Notes: generated by a model from the letters alone, not told the origin. A stretch of DNA of 64,000 bases from Methylumidiphilus sp963753955 (GCA_963753955.1 CAVWEM010000003.1:1-64000); one strand, 5' to 3'. Counted from the stretch's first letter, positions 27,232 through 36,712 are shown. Program-made: numbers and translations.

Positions 27232-27895
27232 CGGCTCTCGACAGGCGGCTGAAAAAGCGGCGGGTTAAAACACCGCAGCCCGCCACTTGTCAAAAAAAGT
27301 CAGGCAGTTGCTTCATGCGATTGCCCTGGACTGTGCACGGGCGTCTGATTTAGCCACCGATGTCTCAAGTCGGTCGGACAAAGCAAGTATCAAACAAACT
27401 TATACGGCGGTTTCTGGGCGATGAACTGGCGCTGGTAACTGTGCTTCGTCCGTCTCGTTTGGGTCGGTTTTTGACCGTCCCAAGCTGGCTTAAACCTTCC
27501 CAGTGCGTAAGGCATTAATTCCTGGAAAGGTGCGACTCCCAAGGCCTGGTTAATCGCGCAAGACAACCTCGGCCGTGGAGGCCTGGAACATCCGCTCGCC
27601 CCAGCGTATCTATGGACTCCACCCGGTTTGCAAGGAAAAGATTGAGTTTTTGCCCTTGGGGTAGATTGCGCGTATCTATTCGGCCTTGAGAGTGGAGCGG
27701 TTGATCGCTTCGGCCCGGATGCAATGCGCGCGTCGGAATCCTAATAGCCGGGCGGCCTTTGATGGCCGCTACGCAGGACGGATTCACCCGACGCCGGTCC
27801 GACCTAGGGGGCATCGTTCTTTCTTAACCTTCGCAACCTTCGTGTGTTCGTTTATCGCATGAAATCCCGGCAACTGCCGCCCTGTTGACCACCCG
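27232..27895. other. Stretch without a supported gene between two IS regions
   Basis: Open frames here have no recognisable family or start signals. The last about 110 bases (27784-27895) are probably the downstream non-coding end of the IS110-type element. Likely IS debris. Confidence 0.4.
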
Positions 27896-28927
27896 TCAGG
27901 AGGCTCCGTGGCTGGGCTGGTAGTCCCGTCCGTGCGCCAGCATCGCCCAAGCGATCCGCGCCAGCTTGTTGGCCAGGGCCACGGCGGCGACATTGAAGCC
28001 CCGCCGCTCCGCGAGCTTGAGCGCCCAGACCAGGATGCGGTCCTCCTTGCCGCTGGCGCAGCGCAGGGCGCTGCGGGCGCCATGGATCAGCAATGTCCGC
28101 AGGTAACGGTCGCCCCGCTTGGTGATGCCGAACAGCCGTTGCTTGCCGCCGCTGCTGTGCTCCCGGGGCACCAGCCCCAGGTTGGCCGACAAGTCGCGCC
28201 CTTGCTTGAAGTCCCGCGGGTCGGCGACCGCCGCCACCAGCGCCGTCGCGGTGACCTGGCCGATGCCCGGCACCGCCAAGAGCCGCTTCGCCCGCTCGTC
28301 AGCCCGGGCCGCCTTAGCCAGCCGCCGGTCATAGGCTTGCAGCCGCCGCTCCTTGTCGTCCAGTTGCGCCACCAGGTCGCGGAAGGTCTCCAGGGCCATG
28401 CCCGACAAGCCATTGTGTCCGTCGTCCAGCCACGGCAAGAGGCCCGCCCGGAACTTGGCCACGCCCAGCGGGAAGACCTTGCCGTACTCGTGGGCGAACG
28501 CGCGGAGGCGGCAGACCATGGCCCTTTTCTCCTCCACCAGCGCCTGCCGGGCCCGGTGCAGCATCTGCAAATCCTGCTGGGCTTCCGTGTTGGTGGCGAC
28601 GTACTTCGTGGCCTCGCGCGAGCGGGCCTCGGCGATGGCGGCGGCATCGTTGGCGTCGTTCTTGTTGCCCGTCACATAGGCCCGCGTGTGCTGCGCGGCG
28701 ATCAGCTTCACTTCGTGCCCCGCCGCGCCCAGCTCCCGCGCCCAGAAATGCGAGCCGGCGCAGGCCTCGATGCCTACCGGCGTCGGCGGCAGGTTGGCGA
28801 AGAACGCCCGCACCTCGTCGCGCGCCAGGGTTTTCTTCAGCACCACTTTGCCGCGAACGTCGCGCCCCACGGCGACAAAGACACTCTTGGCAATATCCAG
28901 ACCGATCACGCTTGCTGTAGTATTCAT
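27896..28927 (-). CDS. IS110-family transposase
   Basis: Complete 343-residue protein starting at ATG 28927. The N-terminal RuvC-like DEDD domain has IGLDIAKSVF, GIEACAGSHFWAREL and NKNDANDAAAIAEA; the C-terminal transposase_20 domain has LLAVPGIGQVTATALVAAV and the Ser-bearing region LVPREHSSGGKQRLFGITKRGDRYLRTLL. This family uses an element-encoded bridge RNA to choose target and donor. The non-coding 5' flank (28928-28997) holds a strong hairpin GCCTGGCGG/CCGCCAGGC that could belong to such an RNA. Confidence 0.92.
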   Translation of the reverse strand: MNTTASVIGLDIAKSVFVAVGRDVRGKVVLKKTLARDEVRAFFANLPPTPVGIEACAGSHFWARELGAAGHEVKLIAAQHTRAYVTGNKNDANDAAAIAEARSREATKYVATNTEAQQDLQMLHRARQALVEEKRAMVCRLRAFAHEYGKVFPLGVAKFRAGLLPWLDDGHNGLSGMALETFRDLVAQLDDKERRLQAYDRRLAKAARADERAKRLLAVPGIGQVTATALVAAVADPRDFKQGRDLSANLGLVPREHSSGGKQRLFGITKRGDRYLRTLLIHGARSALRCASGKEDRILVWALKLAERRGFNVAAVALANKLARIAWAMLAHGRDYQPSHGAS

Positions 28928-28997
28928 CTCGGACTCCCCCGCTCAGTGGTTTGCCTGGCGGACCGCCCGCCAGGCTTGGCGCACATTGTGACGCCGT

Positions 28998-29447
28998 TTA
29001 GTGGGTGGGTGGAGTCCATTCCATTAGCAGGGTGTCGGCGTCGGCGATGCGCCTCCGCAGATTTCCGTCCAAGGGTCCAATGCGCTTTTCCAGCAGCCGT
29101 TCCAGCAAGGTGGCTTCGCCCTCCTTTCGTCCTACTTGCCATCGCTCTTGCCGCCCTATTTCCAATCCCTATTTCTTCCATTCCTCCGTCCACTCGACCA
29201 CGCGTTCTGCCAACATGCTCCTTACCTCGTGCAGTTCGTTCAGTTTGTTGAAATCCACGCCGGGCATGCGGCCCGTCAGCAGCACCCTCTTAAGCCAGAC
29301 GGTGAAGGCCCGGCGCGCAGTCTTGGCGCGAGGTCCGCCAGGCTTCCCGGCGCGGGGGCGAGCAGGTCGGCGATGTCCTGCGCGGATTAGGTCTTGGTAG
29401 AGCAGGCCCAGGTAGGCCATGGCCCGCACCGCCATGATCCAATACAA
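28998..29447 (-). pseudogene. Rpn/PD-(D/E)XK nuclease-transposase family remnant
   Basis: One reading frame runs from 29447 to TAA 28998 with an internal TAG after VVEWTEEWKK. It holds YLGLLYQDLIR, FNKLNELHEVRSMLAERVVEW and, after the stop, EGEATLLERLLEKRIGPL and RRRIADADTLLMEW, all typical of the C-terminal half of Rpn-type recombination-promoting nucleases with a DUF4351-like tail. The N-terminal nuclease core is missing and an internal part is replaced by Arg/Pro-rich sequence. Confidence 0.6.
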
Positions 29448-29480
29448 TTATCCGACCAAGCTGCTAGGTGCCATCGTCTT

Positions 29481-30317
29481 TCAAATCCCAAGCGCCTCAC
29501 GCTCGGCAAACAGATGCGTGATGTTGTCGTGAAAGATGGTTCCACGGTCCACCGTGATTGTCTGGCCGCGCATGCCATCCAGTAGTCCGCTGCACAGCGC
29601 CAATACCACGTCAGCAACGTCATCGGCCCGTATAAAATCGTCCGGCTTGACGAAACGCGAGACAAACTCCTTCATCTCGGCTCCAAAGGTAGCGTCAAGG
29701 GAATCCGTCAAAACTGCGCGGGTGCGCACGACATTGATGGAGATATCCTCTTCCCTCAAGCGATGTGTCATATATCGGCATAAAGTCTCAAGCATCGCCT
29801 TGGAGGCCGCGACAAAATCATAATTGGCATTGAAGTGGTCTGGCCCCGGCGATGACAGGGCGACGACGTGGCGTGGATAAGCGCCGAAAATCTCGTGAAT
29901 CCTCAGCAGATATTCGAAGGTGGGCCAAACCGTCCCGCGAACACTTTGCAACAAGCCTTTCTCGGTATAGTCTTCCAACTGGCGCGTGACAAGGGCGATT
30001 GCCGCATTGCTTATCAGGACGTCAATGCGCTTAAATTCAGCTTTTAATTCCAGCAGGAGGGTGAGCGTTTCCTCCGCCTTCGAGACATCTGCGCGAACAA
30101 GACAGGGTTCGTGGGAACCCTCCTCGACAAACGATTGGCGCAGTCCGTCCTCATCGGCGCTGCCGAAATTATAGGTAAGGATGCATCGCGCCCCCTGCCT
30201 TGCAAACGCCCTCGCGACCGCAAGCCCCAAGCCTTTAGTCCCACCCGTCACCAAGACGCACCGACCACTTTGATCCGAAAACGGCGATCGGTGACAGGGC
30301 TGGTGATGGGTCTTCAC
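29481..30317 (-). CDS. FabL-like enoyl-ACP reductase (SDR), second copy
   Basis: The start GTG 30317 overlaps the ACP stop (GTGA), giving 278 residues; the open frame begins earlier at 30359 inside the ACP gene. NAD(P)-binding motif VTGGTKGLGLAVARAF. The active site reads NYDFVAASKA, i.e. Tyr-X6-Lys, the spacing of FabI/FabL enoyl reductases and not the Tyr-X3-Lys of ketoreductases. The C-terminus GMRGQTITVDRG also matches FabL. It probably reduces a trans-2-enoyl thioester on the pathway ACP. Last gene of the operon and a paralogue of 30613-31443. Confidence 0.75.
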   Translation of the reverse strand: MKTHHQPCHRSPFSDQSGRCVLVTGGTKGLGLAVARAFARQGARCILTYNFGSADEDGLRQSFVEEGSHEPCLVRADVSKAEETLTLLLELKAEFKRIDVLISNAAIALVTRQLEDYTEKGLLQSVRGTVWPTFEYLLRIHEIFGAYPRHVVALSSPGPDHFNANYDFVAASKAMLETLCRYMTHRLREEDISINVVRTRAVLTDSLDATFGAEMKEFVSRFVKPDDFIRADDVADVVLALCSGLLDGMRGQTITVDRGTIFHDNITHLFAEREALGI

Positions 30318-30592
30318 AACGGCGACTCTGCTTTCGCCTTTTCCTCTGCGGTTTTCCAAAGAACGTCGATCAAGCCTCCAAGGGTCGCAATCTTGCTGAG
30401 TTCCCCACGAGGCACCTTCACCTTGAGCTCACGCATCGTAGCCGAGACAATTTCAACTATGTCCAAACTGTTTGCGCCATAATCCTTCATGGATTGGGCC
30501 ATGTCGATGGTGGAGGTGTCCAAACCCTCCACAATCCGGCCCAAGTGCTTCAGAACCACTGCTTCAATATCTTCTCTTGTCATTATCGGCAC
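30314..30592 (-). CDS. Acyl carrier protein
   Basis: 92 residues (ATG 30592, or the second ATG at 30583). The phosphopantetheine site is Ser in GANSLDIVEIV, preceded by a four-helix ACP pattern (REDIEAVVLKHLGRIV). The only ACP in the operon, so it would carry the growing chain, or serve as the donor ACP for the HMGS step, or both. Placed between two enoyl reductases. Confidence 0.88.
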   Translation of the reverse strand: MPIMTREDIEAVVLKHLGRIVEGLDTSTIDMAQSMKDYGANSLDIVEIVSATMRELKVKVPRGELSKIATLGGLIDVLWKTAEEKAKAESPL

Positions 30593-30612
30593 CTTTTATC
30601 GCATTTTATGGT

Positions 30613-31443
30613 TCAAACGCCTTTGTGGCTATACATTCCCATGAGATTGTCGGAGAATGTGGAGCCTCTGTCAATCGTCAATACTTGCCCTCGAACCGCG
30701 TCCATAAGTCCGCCCACCAGACTCAAAACCGCATTCGCGACCTCCTCTGGCGTGATGAACAAGCTTTCATCGTGGCTTTCGACGAAAGGCACAAACTGGT
30801 CGCCAAAAGTGGCCTCCAAAGAATCCGTTCGGACAAAACGGGCGCGTACGACGTTGACCCGGATGTCTTCTTCACGAAGTCGATAACTGAGGTAACGGCA
30901 TAAGGTCTCAAGGACTGCTTTCGAGGCTGCGGCAAAATCATAGTTGACGTAGAACTGGTCTGGCCCGCCGGACGACAGCCCAATCACGTAGCGCGGGTAA
31001 TGCCCGAAAACCTCGCGGGTTTTCCGTGTCAAATCGACCATCGGCCACGCGGTATATTCGATACTCCGCGTGAGGCCACGGCTGGAATATTCCTCAAGGC
31101 TCCGCACGACTTGGGCGAACGCCACGCCAGCGACGATGGTGTCGACGTGGCCATATTGCTTTCCAATGGTTTCCATGAGCATCAAGGTATCTTCGGCGCA
31201 GCCGGCGTCCGCCTCGATAATCAAAGGCTCCGACCCTCCAACTGCGCGAAAACGCTCCTTGACCTGTTCTTCGTCAGCCGATCCCCAACGGTGCGTGAGA
31301 ATGCAATCCGCCCCGTTCTTGGCGAAGGCCAATGCCGTTGCCAAGCCGATACCCTTGGTTCCCCCAGTCACCAGCATGACTCGGTTTTCAAGCGCTTTGG
31401 GGCTTGATCGTCCGCCTGAGGGCAGGCTTTCAATTGGCGGCAT
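30613..31443 (-). CDS. FabL-like enoyl-ACP reductase (SDR), first copy
   Basis: The start ATG 31443 (MPPIESLPSGG) overlaps the ECH2 end by 14 bases. 276 residues with VTGGTKGIGLATALAFAKNG and NYDFAAASKA (Tyr-X6-Lys), and the C-terminal AVRGQVLTIDRG. Same family as 29481-30317; close resemblance across the whole length (WPMVDLTRKTREVFGHYPRYV versus WPTFEYLLRIHEIFGAYPRHV) shows they are paralogues by duplication. One may reduce the beta-methyl-branched enoyl group and the other the linear one; that split is inference. Confidence 0.75.
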   Translation of the reverse strand: MPPIESLPSGGRSSPKALENRVMLVTGGTKGIGLATALAFAKNGADCILTHRWGSADEEQVKERFRAVGGSEPLIIEADAGCAEDTLMLMETIGKQYGHVDTIVAGVAFAQVVRSLEEYSSRGLTRSIEYTAWPMVDLTRKTREVFGHYPRYVIGLSSGGPDQFYVNYDFAAASKAVLETLCRYLSYRLREEDIRVNVVRARFVRTDSLEATFGDQFVPFVESHDESLFITPEEVANAVLSLVGGLMDAVRGQVLTIDRGSTFSDNLMGMYSHKGV

Positions 31444-32179
31444 ATTCTTCCTCGATCCGACGACGAACCTCTGGCGTGACGAAGGTGATTTCATGCATGA
31501 GGGATTCCATGGTCAGGCTTGCCTCGAAAGACTGCCGACGCGGGAGTGAAAGTGTGCGCTTGAGCAGGGTCAATGCGGTTCGCGGTTTTTCGGCAATCCT
31601 ACTGGCAAGGTCAAGTGCGCGAGGCCTGATCTCCAACTTGGGCAAAACATAGTTGACCCCGCTTTTTCCCGCAAACTCCGATCCTCGGCGTAATTCTCCG
31701 GTGAACATGAGCTCATGTGCCAAGGCGGGAGACAACACATGCTCCATGAGCCGGGTTATCCCCATGCCGGGAGTGAATCCCATATCCATGAAATTGCAAC
31801 CATAACGGCTTTCCCGCGCCAAAAGGACGATATCAGCGCTCAACCCAAGCGCAAAGCCGCCGCCTATGGCGTGTCCCTCCATGGCGGCAATCGAGGGGAT
31901 TTGGAGATCGAGCAAGCGTTTCGATAATAGGATGTCGGCTGGCGCACGGGTTCCCGATGCCAGGGTAAAGAGCAATTCACGGGAGGCACCCGAACAGAAT
32001 ATGTCCGGCAGTCCACCCAGGACGACCACCTTGGCGCAGGGATCCTGCGCGAGCGATTCGAGGGCATCGAGGAGTTCGGCGACGAGCTCCTCGCTGAGCG
32101 CGTTATGGTTTTCCTTATCCACCAAGCTGAGTTCAGCCACTCCTTGCCCGTCACAGATGAGCCGTACCCGTGCTGTCAT
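31430..32179 (-). CDS. ECH2-type enoyl-CoA hydratase-like decarboxylase (PksI/CurF-ECH2-like)
   Basis: The start ATG 32179 overlaps the ECH1 stop by 4 bases (ATGA). 249 residues of the crotonase fold: oxyanion-hole segment EGHAIGGGFALGLSADIVLLA and YGCNFMDMGFTPGMGITRLMEH, the latter very characteristic of ECH2 enzymes in polyketide beta-branching. ECH2 decarboxylates the 3-methylglutaconyl-ACP intermediate to give a beta-methyl enoyl thioester. It directly follows HMGS and ECH1, as in pks/cur-type cassettes. Confidence 0.82.
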   Translation of the reverse strand: MTARVRLICDGQGVAELSLVDKENHNALSEELVAELLDALESLAQDPCAKVVVLGGLPDIFCSGASRELLFTLASGTRAPADILLSKRLLDLQIPSIAAMEGHAIGGGFALGLSADIVLLARESRYGCNFMDMGFTPGMGITRLMEHVLSPALAHELMFTGELRRGSEFAGKSGVNYVLPKLEIRPRALDLASRIAEKPRTALTLLKRTLSLPRRQSFEASLTMESLMHEITFVTPEVRRRIEEEYAAN

Positions 32180-32913
32180 CGGGCCACCCATGGCGAAAAA
32201 TCCTCCGCGATGGACCCATGAAGCCCTGTGGCGCGTCCAGGATCGAACAATGCGGCCAACGTGTCGGCAGCCCCGCGCCGAATCATCTCTTCCCAGCCGG
32301 GTACGCGGTTCCGCCGACAAAGCTGTCGGAGCGCGGGGATGCTTCCCCCGCCTGCGGTACGCCCGAGTCGGCGCACCCAGCGCCTAGCCTCAAGCATGAG
32401 GGACGTTTCCGCGATGATTTCATCGACCAGCCCGTGGCGGAAGGCCCATGCCGCATCCCTTGAAGCGCCGTCGATGACCAGGAGCTTCACCTTTTGCAGG
32501 GACAGGCGGTCTAGCAGCAAGGGAAATATCGCGGCAGGCAAGAGGCCAAGCAGCGCCTCGGGGAGTCCGAACCGGGATTGCCCGGTGGCAAGCACGACAT
32601 CACACGCACTGAGAATCCCCAGCCCGCCACCGATTGCGCCGCCGTCAACGAGGGCGAGGGTTGGCTTTGGCGCGGTGGCGAGCGCAATCAAAAAATCCAC
32701 AAAGGCTGTCATTTCCCGCTCGATGCCAAAATCCGCCGTTGTGGGATCGAGTCCATGGCAGAATATGTCCTGTGTGCCCATGAGGACGATCACGCGCTCG
32801 GGTCGATCCAACGCCTCGGCGAAATCATGGCAGAGGGTATCCATCGTCGCTTGCGAAAGTGTGGGTGGCAGGCGGATTTCGGCAGCCCCATATTGCGATT
32901 CGCTCAAACCCAT
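32176..32913 (-). CDS. ECH1-type enoyl-CoA hydratase-like dehydratase (PksH-like)
   Basis: 245 residues; ATG 32913 lies 10 bases inside the HMGS gene end. Crotonase fold with IFCHGLD, DGGAIGGGLGILSACDVVLA and FGLPEALLGLLPAAIFPLLLDR; the last block matches ECH1 enzymes (PksH/CurE type), which dehydrate HMG-ACP to 3-methylglutaconyl-ACP. Together with HMGS and ECH2 it makes the complete beta-branching triad. Confidence 0.82.
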   Translation of the reverse strand: MGLSESQYGAAEIRLPPTLSQATMDTLCHDFAEALDRPERVIVLMGTQDIFCHGLDPTTADFGIEREMTAFVDFLIALATAPKPTLALVDGGAIGGGLGILSACDVVLATGQSRFGLPEALLGLLPAAIFPLLLDRLSLQKVKLLVIDGASRDAAWAFRHGLVDEIIAETSLMLEARRWVRRLGRTAGGGSIPALRQLCRRNRVPGWEEMIRRGAADTLAALFDPGRATGLHGSIAEDFSPWVAR

Positions 32914-34145
32914 AGATAGCTCCGGTAATAGTCCCGCACACTTTCCAAGACCAAGCGATGCTTGCCAAGATAATGGGTCTCGAACAAACCGCCAAACCCT
33001 CCACGGGCCGGAACGAAGTCCTTAGCGCCTATTATGGAATCTTTGGTTTTCTCGGCTAATTCATACTCGTCAACGGAAATTGGGCAGTGTGCATCCAATA
33101 ATGCCGAAAGGCCCGCTTCCCGTGCGGCAGCCCGAAAATCAGCGGCAATGCGGACGCCATAATACTCGGCGCAAGACCCGGAACCATAGGCGTAGATACC
33201 CACGCGATCCCCTACGGCAAGATCGGTGGCCGTGTCGCAAAGCCCGACCAGGGCGACGAGAGTGCTCGCGCCATAGCTGGCACCGATTCTCCGAGTGTAT
33301 GCGAGCGAGGGAAGCACCTTGCGCCCGAAATGTCCGCGCATTTCCTCCTGCGGTAGTTTTGAGAACTGGCCAAGCAGCGTCCGGTGCGCCCGCCAGCTTA
33401 TGCCTCCAAACGGCACATGGTAAATATTCTTGGCGAAGTGGATGTCAAAATCAATCGGGCCGGGCCATCCGCTTTCGTAGGCGGCGTATGCCGACACCAG
33501 CGCCTCGACGTAGGAATAAATGCTGATCTCGCTATTGCCCGTTTCGATCCTAGGGGTCGGCCGGATGACATCAGAAATGTCATGGGCGTGGACGCCGGTA
33601 GGTTCCAGTTCATAGGCTGCCAGACGGGGCGCGTTCGACAAGAGAATGGCACAGGCACAACTGCCCATGACGGATTCATAAGGTTCATTAAGCCCGAGCA
33701 AGCTCGAATCAGCGCTGACGATCAATGCCTTCCGACCGCGCGCCAATCCTGAGGCAAGCCATGCGCCTGCCATCTGGATCGCGCCCGTGGCCCCGTAACA
33801 TGCATGTTTGACCTCGAAATTGCGGCAATCCGGGGGAAGCTCCAACACCCCGTGCAACCAGGAGGAAATCGGCTTTTCCTGATCTAGCGATGTCTCGGTT
33901 CCAACAATCAACAGTCCGATGGAACTGCGGTCTTCCTCGGTCAACATGGGTGCGGCCGCATTGGCCGCGAGTGTCACCGTATCTTCCCAGGGAGGCATGA
34001 CGGAACGTTCGTCGACGAAGAGATAATCGCCAAGTTCGTCCACATTCCGCTGTCGGGCCGCGTAGAGCTTGCGCATATCAAGCGCCATGCTCCCCGGATA
34101 TACCCGGATCTTCTCAATGCCGACCGGGCAGAGCTTCTGGCTCAT
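32904..34145 (-). CDS. HMG-CoA synthase-like beta-branching enzyme (HCS/PksG-like)
   Basis: The start ATG 34145 overlaps the ketoreductase stop (ATGA) and gives 413 residues, the size of PksG-type synthases; the frame extends further up but in another gene. Catalytic Cys in FEVKHACYGATGAIQMA, Glu in GTETSLDQEKP and His in IHFAKNIYHVPFGG. It begins VGIEKIRVYPGSMALDM, as in the family. It would condense acetyl-ACP onto a beta-ketoacyl thioester to create an HMG-type branch. In a bacterium with no mevalonate genes nearby and ECH1/ECH2 adjacent, the polyketide role is favoured. Confidence 0.88.
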   Translation of the reverse strand: MSQKLCPVGIEKIRVYPGSMALDMRKLYAARQRNVDELGDYLFVDERSVMPPWEDTVTLAANAAAPMLTEEDRSSIGLLIVGTETSLDQEKPISSWLHGVLELPPDCRNFEVKHACYGATGAIQMAGAWLASGLARGRKALIVSADSSLLGLNEPYESVMGSCACAILLSNAPRLAAYELEPTGVHAHDISDVIRPTPRIETGNSEISIYSYVEALVSAYAAYESGWPGPIDFDIHFAKNIYHVPFGGISWRAHRTLLGQFSKLPQEEMRGHFGRKVLPSLAYTRRIGASYGASTLVALVGLCDTATDLAVGDRVGIYAYGSGSCAEYYGVRIAADFRAAAREAGLSALLDAHCPISVDEYELAEKTKDSIIGAKDFVPARGGFGGLFETHYLGKHRLVLESVRDYYRSYLWV

Positions 34146-34882
34146 GGCGCCCACTCCAATCCGCCCGTGACAGACAGCACTTCGCCGGTGATGAATGCCG
34201 CTTCTGGGCTGGCGAGGAATAGCACCGCCGCCGACACATCGGAGCCTTGGCCCAACCGGCCTACCGGACAGGCCTCGCGCCAAAATGCCTTGTTGGCTTC
34301 GGACATTTTTTCACGCGTCATTTCCGTGTCCACGAATCCGACCGAGAGAACATTGCTGGTGATTCCTTTCCGGCCATATTCCCTTGCCAATGCGCCTGAG
34401 AGTCCGACCAGTCCGGCTTTGCTCGCGCTATAAGCCACCTGCCCGGCCATCCCCGTCCGGGCTATCGAAGAAATATGGATAAAACGGCCATAACCGGCAG
34501 CAAGGAATGTCGGCAAAAACTGCCGGGCCACGTAGAAAGCCCCTGATAAATTGGTCTCAATGCAGCTCTGCCAGGTTTCGTCGGAGAGGGAGACCGCCAA
34601 CCCTGGATGGTTGATCGCTGCGTTGTTCACCACAACATCCACCGTATCGAAGTCGGCAAGAACTTGGTCGGCAGTCTCCTCGACGGCTTGCGGCTGGCGA
34701 ACATCGAGACGGTACATGCGGCAGCGCCGTCCGGGTGCCAAGGCAGCGGCGGTGCGGACAACCTCTTCAGCGGCCTGTTGGCGTTCGACGAAGGTGAAGG
34801 CAACCTCGTGACCCGCCCTAAGCGCATCGAGTACGATTGACCGCCCGATTCCACGCGATCCTCCGGTCACAAAGACAATCAT
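34142..34882 (-). CDS. FabG-like 3-ketoacyl-ACP reductase
   Basis: The start ATG 34882 (MIVFVTGGSRGIGRS), 4 bases after the ketosynthase stop, is favoured over an upstream frame start at 34912. 246 residues, classical SDR: GGSRGIG cofactor motif, NNAAIN, ISSIARTG and YSASK (Tyr-X3-Lys), all catalytic residues present. It reduces the beta-keto group to a beta-hydroxy group. The only canonical ketoreductase of the operon. Confidence 0.88.
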   Translation of the reverse strand: MIVFVTGGSRGIGRSIVLDALRAGHEVAFTFVERQQAAEEVVRTAAALAPGRRCRMYRLDVRQPQAVEETADQVLADFDTVDVVVNNAAINHPGLAVSLSDETWQSCIETNLSGAFYVARQFLPTFLAAGYGRFIHISSIARTGMAGQVAYSASKAGLVGLSGALAREYGRKGITSNVLSVGFVDTEMTREKMSEANKAFWREACPVGRLGQGSDVSAAVLFLASPEAAFITGEVLSVTGGLEWAP

Positions 34883-34886
34883 GGCT

Positions 34887-36162
34887 CTAATCCCCCGCGT
34901 CTGGATGGCCAAATATGCTGACGCTATTGATTCCGCCGAATCCGAAGGAATTCTTCATGGCATATTGGATGGAATGCTCAACTGATCCACCCGCGCAAAC
35001 ATCAAGATCCACCTGGGGATCAAGGTTGTCAATATTAATCGACGGATGGAGTTTTCCGGCGCGCATTTGCAGGATAGTCGCAACCGCTTCGACGGTCGGA
35101 GCCGCCCAGCAGGTATGCCCCAGCATCGACTTGCTTGCGTTGATCTTGAGTTTCTTCGCATGGAAACCGAAGACTGTGGAGATCGACCGGAGTTCGGTAA
35201 TGTCGCCCAGCGGCGTGGATGTGGCGTGCGCATTCACATAATCGATTTGTCCGGGAACCAAGCCTGCGAGTTCAAGCACACGCAGCATGACACGCGCCTG
35301 ACCTTCCTGGGAAGGCTGCGGCAAATGATTGCCATCGCTGCCGGACTCCACCGCAAGCACCTCGGCCCAGATCCGGGCCCCACGCCGACGGGCGGCATCA
35401 AGCCGCTCAATGACAAGGACTCCCCCTCCGTGTGCGGGTACGAAACCTTCACGCGCAATATCATATGGGCGGCTCGCCCGTTCGGGCTGATCGTTGAAGG
35501 ATTCATAAGTGATAGCGCCCATCAAAGCCATCGCATGCAGGTCAATGGGCGCAAAATCCAGGACAGCGCTGACAACAATCGCGGCTTCGGCACCGTGATA
35601 AAGCACCTCGTCGCAGGCGGAACGCAGGGCGGCGTTGCCGCTGGCGCAAGCCGCGCCAATTGTATAAGCCGCACCTCGCGCTTGAAGGAGTTCAGAAACA
35701 CAGCCGGCATGATCAGTATCAAGCGAGTGCAGGGCCATCATGCCATCAATAAAGTCGGGCTCCTCGTCGAACTGGGTCCGGTTGTCGAAGGCATAGCGCT
35801 GGTTGATATTGTGACCCGCGACAATCACCGCGACACGGTCAAAATCCATGGCTTTAGTGTCCAACACCGCATCCAGCCAAGCCTGTGCCGCCAACAGCAA
35901 GGAGATACCCGTTGACCACGGCACCCTTGCAGTCAATTTTCGAAGACGTTGGGCAATATCGTGAGGAAGCAGCGGGGCGATTTGGGCAACTTTGGCAGGT
36001 ATGTCGTAAGCCGATAGATCCGCCCCGACTTTCGAGTAAATCCTAGAATCATCAATTGCCTTCCACCGGGTGATCGCGGATTGGCCAGGCAAGCAAGGCC
36101 GCAAGAAATCCATCCAAGGTATCGCCAAGAGGCGTGTTGATGGCCATGCCTGTGATGGCCAA
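34887..36162 (-). CDS. FabF-like beta-ketoacyl-ACP synthase, frameshifted near its N-terminus
   Basis: The condensing enzyme triad is present: Cys in GAACASGNAAL, His in NAHATSTPLGD, and His in KSMLGHTCWAA, so it is not a decarboxylase-only KS with Ser for Cys. A one-base insertion near 36088 separates the true N-terminus (LAITGMAINTPLGDTLDGFLAALLA, from TTG 36162, or ATG 36147) from the rest. The corrected length is about 424 residues. It elongates the ACP-bound chain with malonyl units. The frameshift may be a sequencing error. Confidence 0.85.
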
Positions 36163-36166
36163 GCGA

Positions 36167-36709
36167 TTATTCGTCGTCAATGTACACCTCGATAATCGAG
36201 ACCGCGCATAGACGGTCGTGTTGATAGACTTGCCCGGCCGCGATGAGCGTGAGTCCGCCCTCTTCCACGATGCCGGCTTGGAGGCTCACGGTTGCCCCTG
36301 GGATCACCGGTTCAAAGAAAATAGCATGATGGATCCGGGTTGCCCGAAGCTTCGGCAGATTTCCCGCGGCAAGCCCGGCGGACTGCTCCGAAAGTCGAAT
36401 AAGGCATAAACCGAGTTGCCCCGCCGCCTCCACCAGAAGAACCCCCGGATAGACTGGGTCGCCTGGAAAATGTCCCGGCAGGAAGGGATCATCATCTTGC
36501 AAACGCAGGGTGCCGGCAATCGTGCCTTGGACGCAGTCGATGGAGTCGATGGACTCAAGCAGCAACATCGCATCCCGATGGGGAATCAGGTTCTCGATTC
36601 CCAACCGGTCTAACGGTTTCCAGGATGGATTGCCCCCGTTACCGGCAGGCGCATGAAGCGGTGCCTTGCGAATCCGACGGATGATGGGCGCGAGCGATTC
36701 GATTTCCAT
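36167..36709 (-). CDS. FabZ/FabA-type 3-hydroxyacyl-ACP dehydratase (hotdog fold)
   Basis: 180 residues. IPHRDAMLLLESI followed by PFLPGHFPGDPVYPGVLLVEAAGQL, with catalytic His in PGHFPGDP and Glu in LLVEA. An N-terminal extension of about 35 residues precedes the domain. It removes water from the 3-hydroxyacyl-ACP made by the ketoreductase. Sits 3 bases after the acyltransferase and 4 before the ketosynthase. Confidence 0.85.
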   Translation of the reverse strand: MEIESLAPIIRRIRKAPLHAPAGNGGNPSWKPLDRLGIENLIPHRDAMLLLESIDSIDCVQGTIAGTLRLQDDDPFLPGHFPGDPVYPGVLLVEAAGQLGLCLIRLSEQSAGLAAGNLPKLRATRIHHAIFFEPVIPGATVSLQAGIVEEGGLTLIAAGQVYQHDRLCAVSIIEVYIDDE

Positions 36710-36712
36710 GCT

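Noticed and set aside
27515..27814. Minus-strand open frame of 99 codons between IS remnants
   Set aside because: No start signal, no recognisable domain, and lies in IS debris.
27908..29251. Long plus-strand open frame (447 codons) opposite the IS110 transposase
   Set aside because: Antisense shadow of a GC-rich transposase gene; composition is Pro/Arg/Gln-rich and no family is recognisable.
32904..34145. HMG-CoA synthase as a mevalonate pathway enzyme
   Set aside because: No other mevalonate gene nearby, while ECH1, ECH2, ACP, KS and AT are adjacent.
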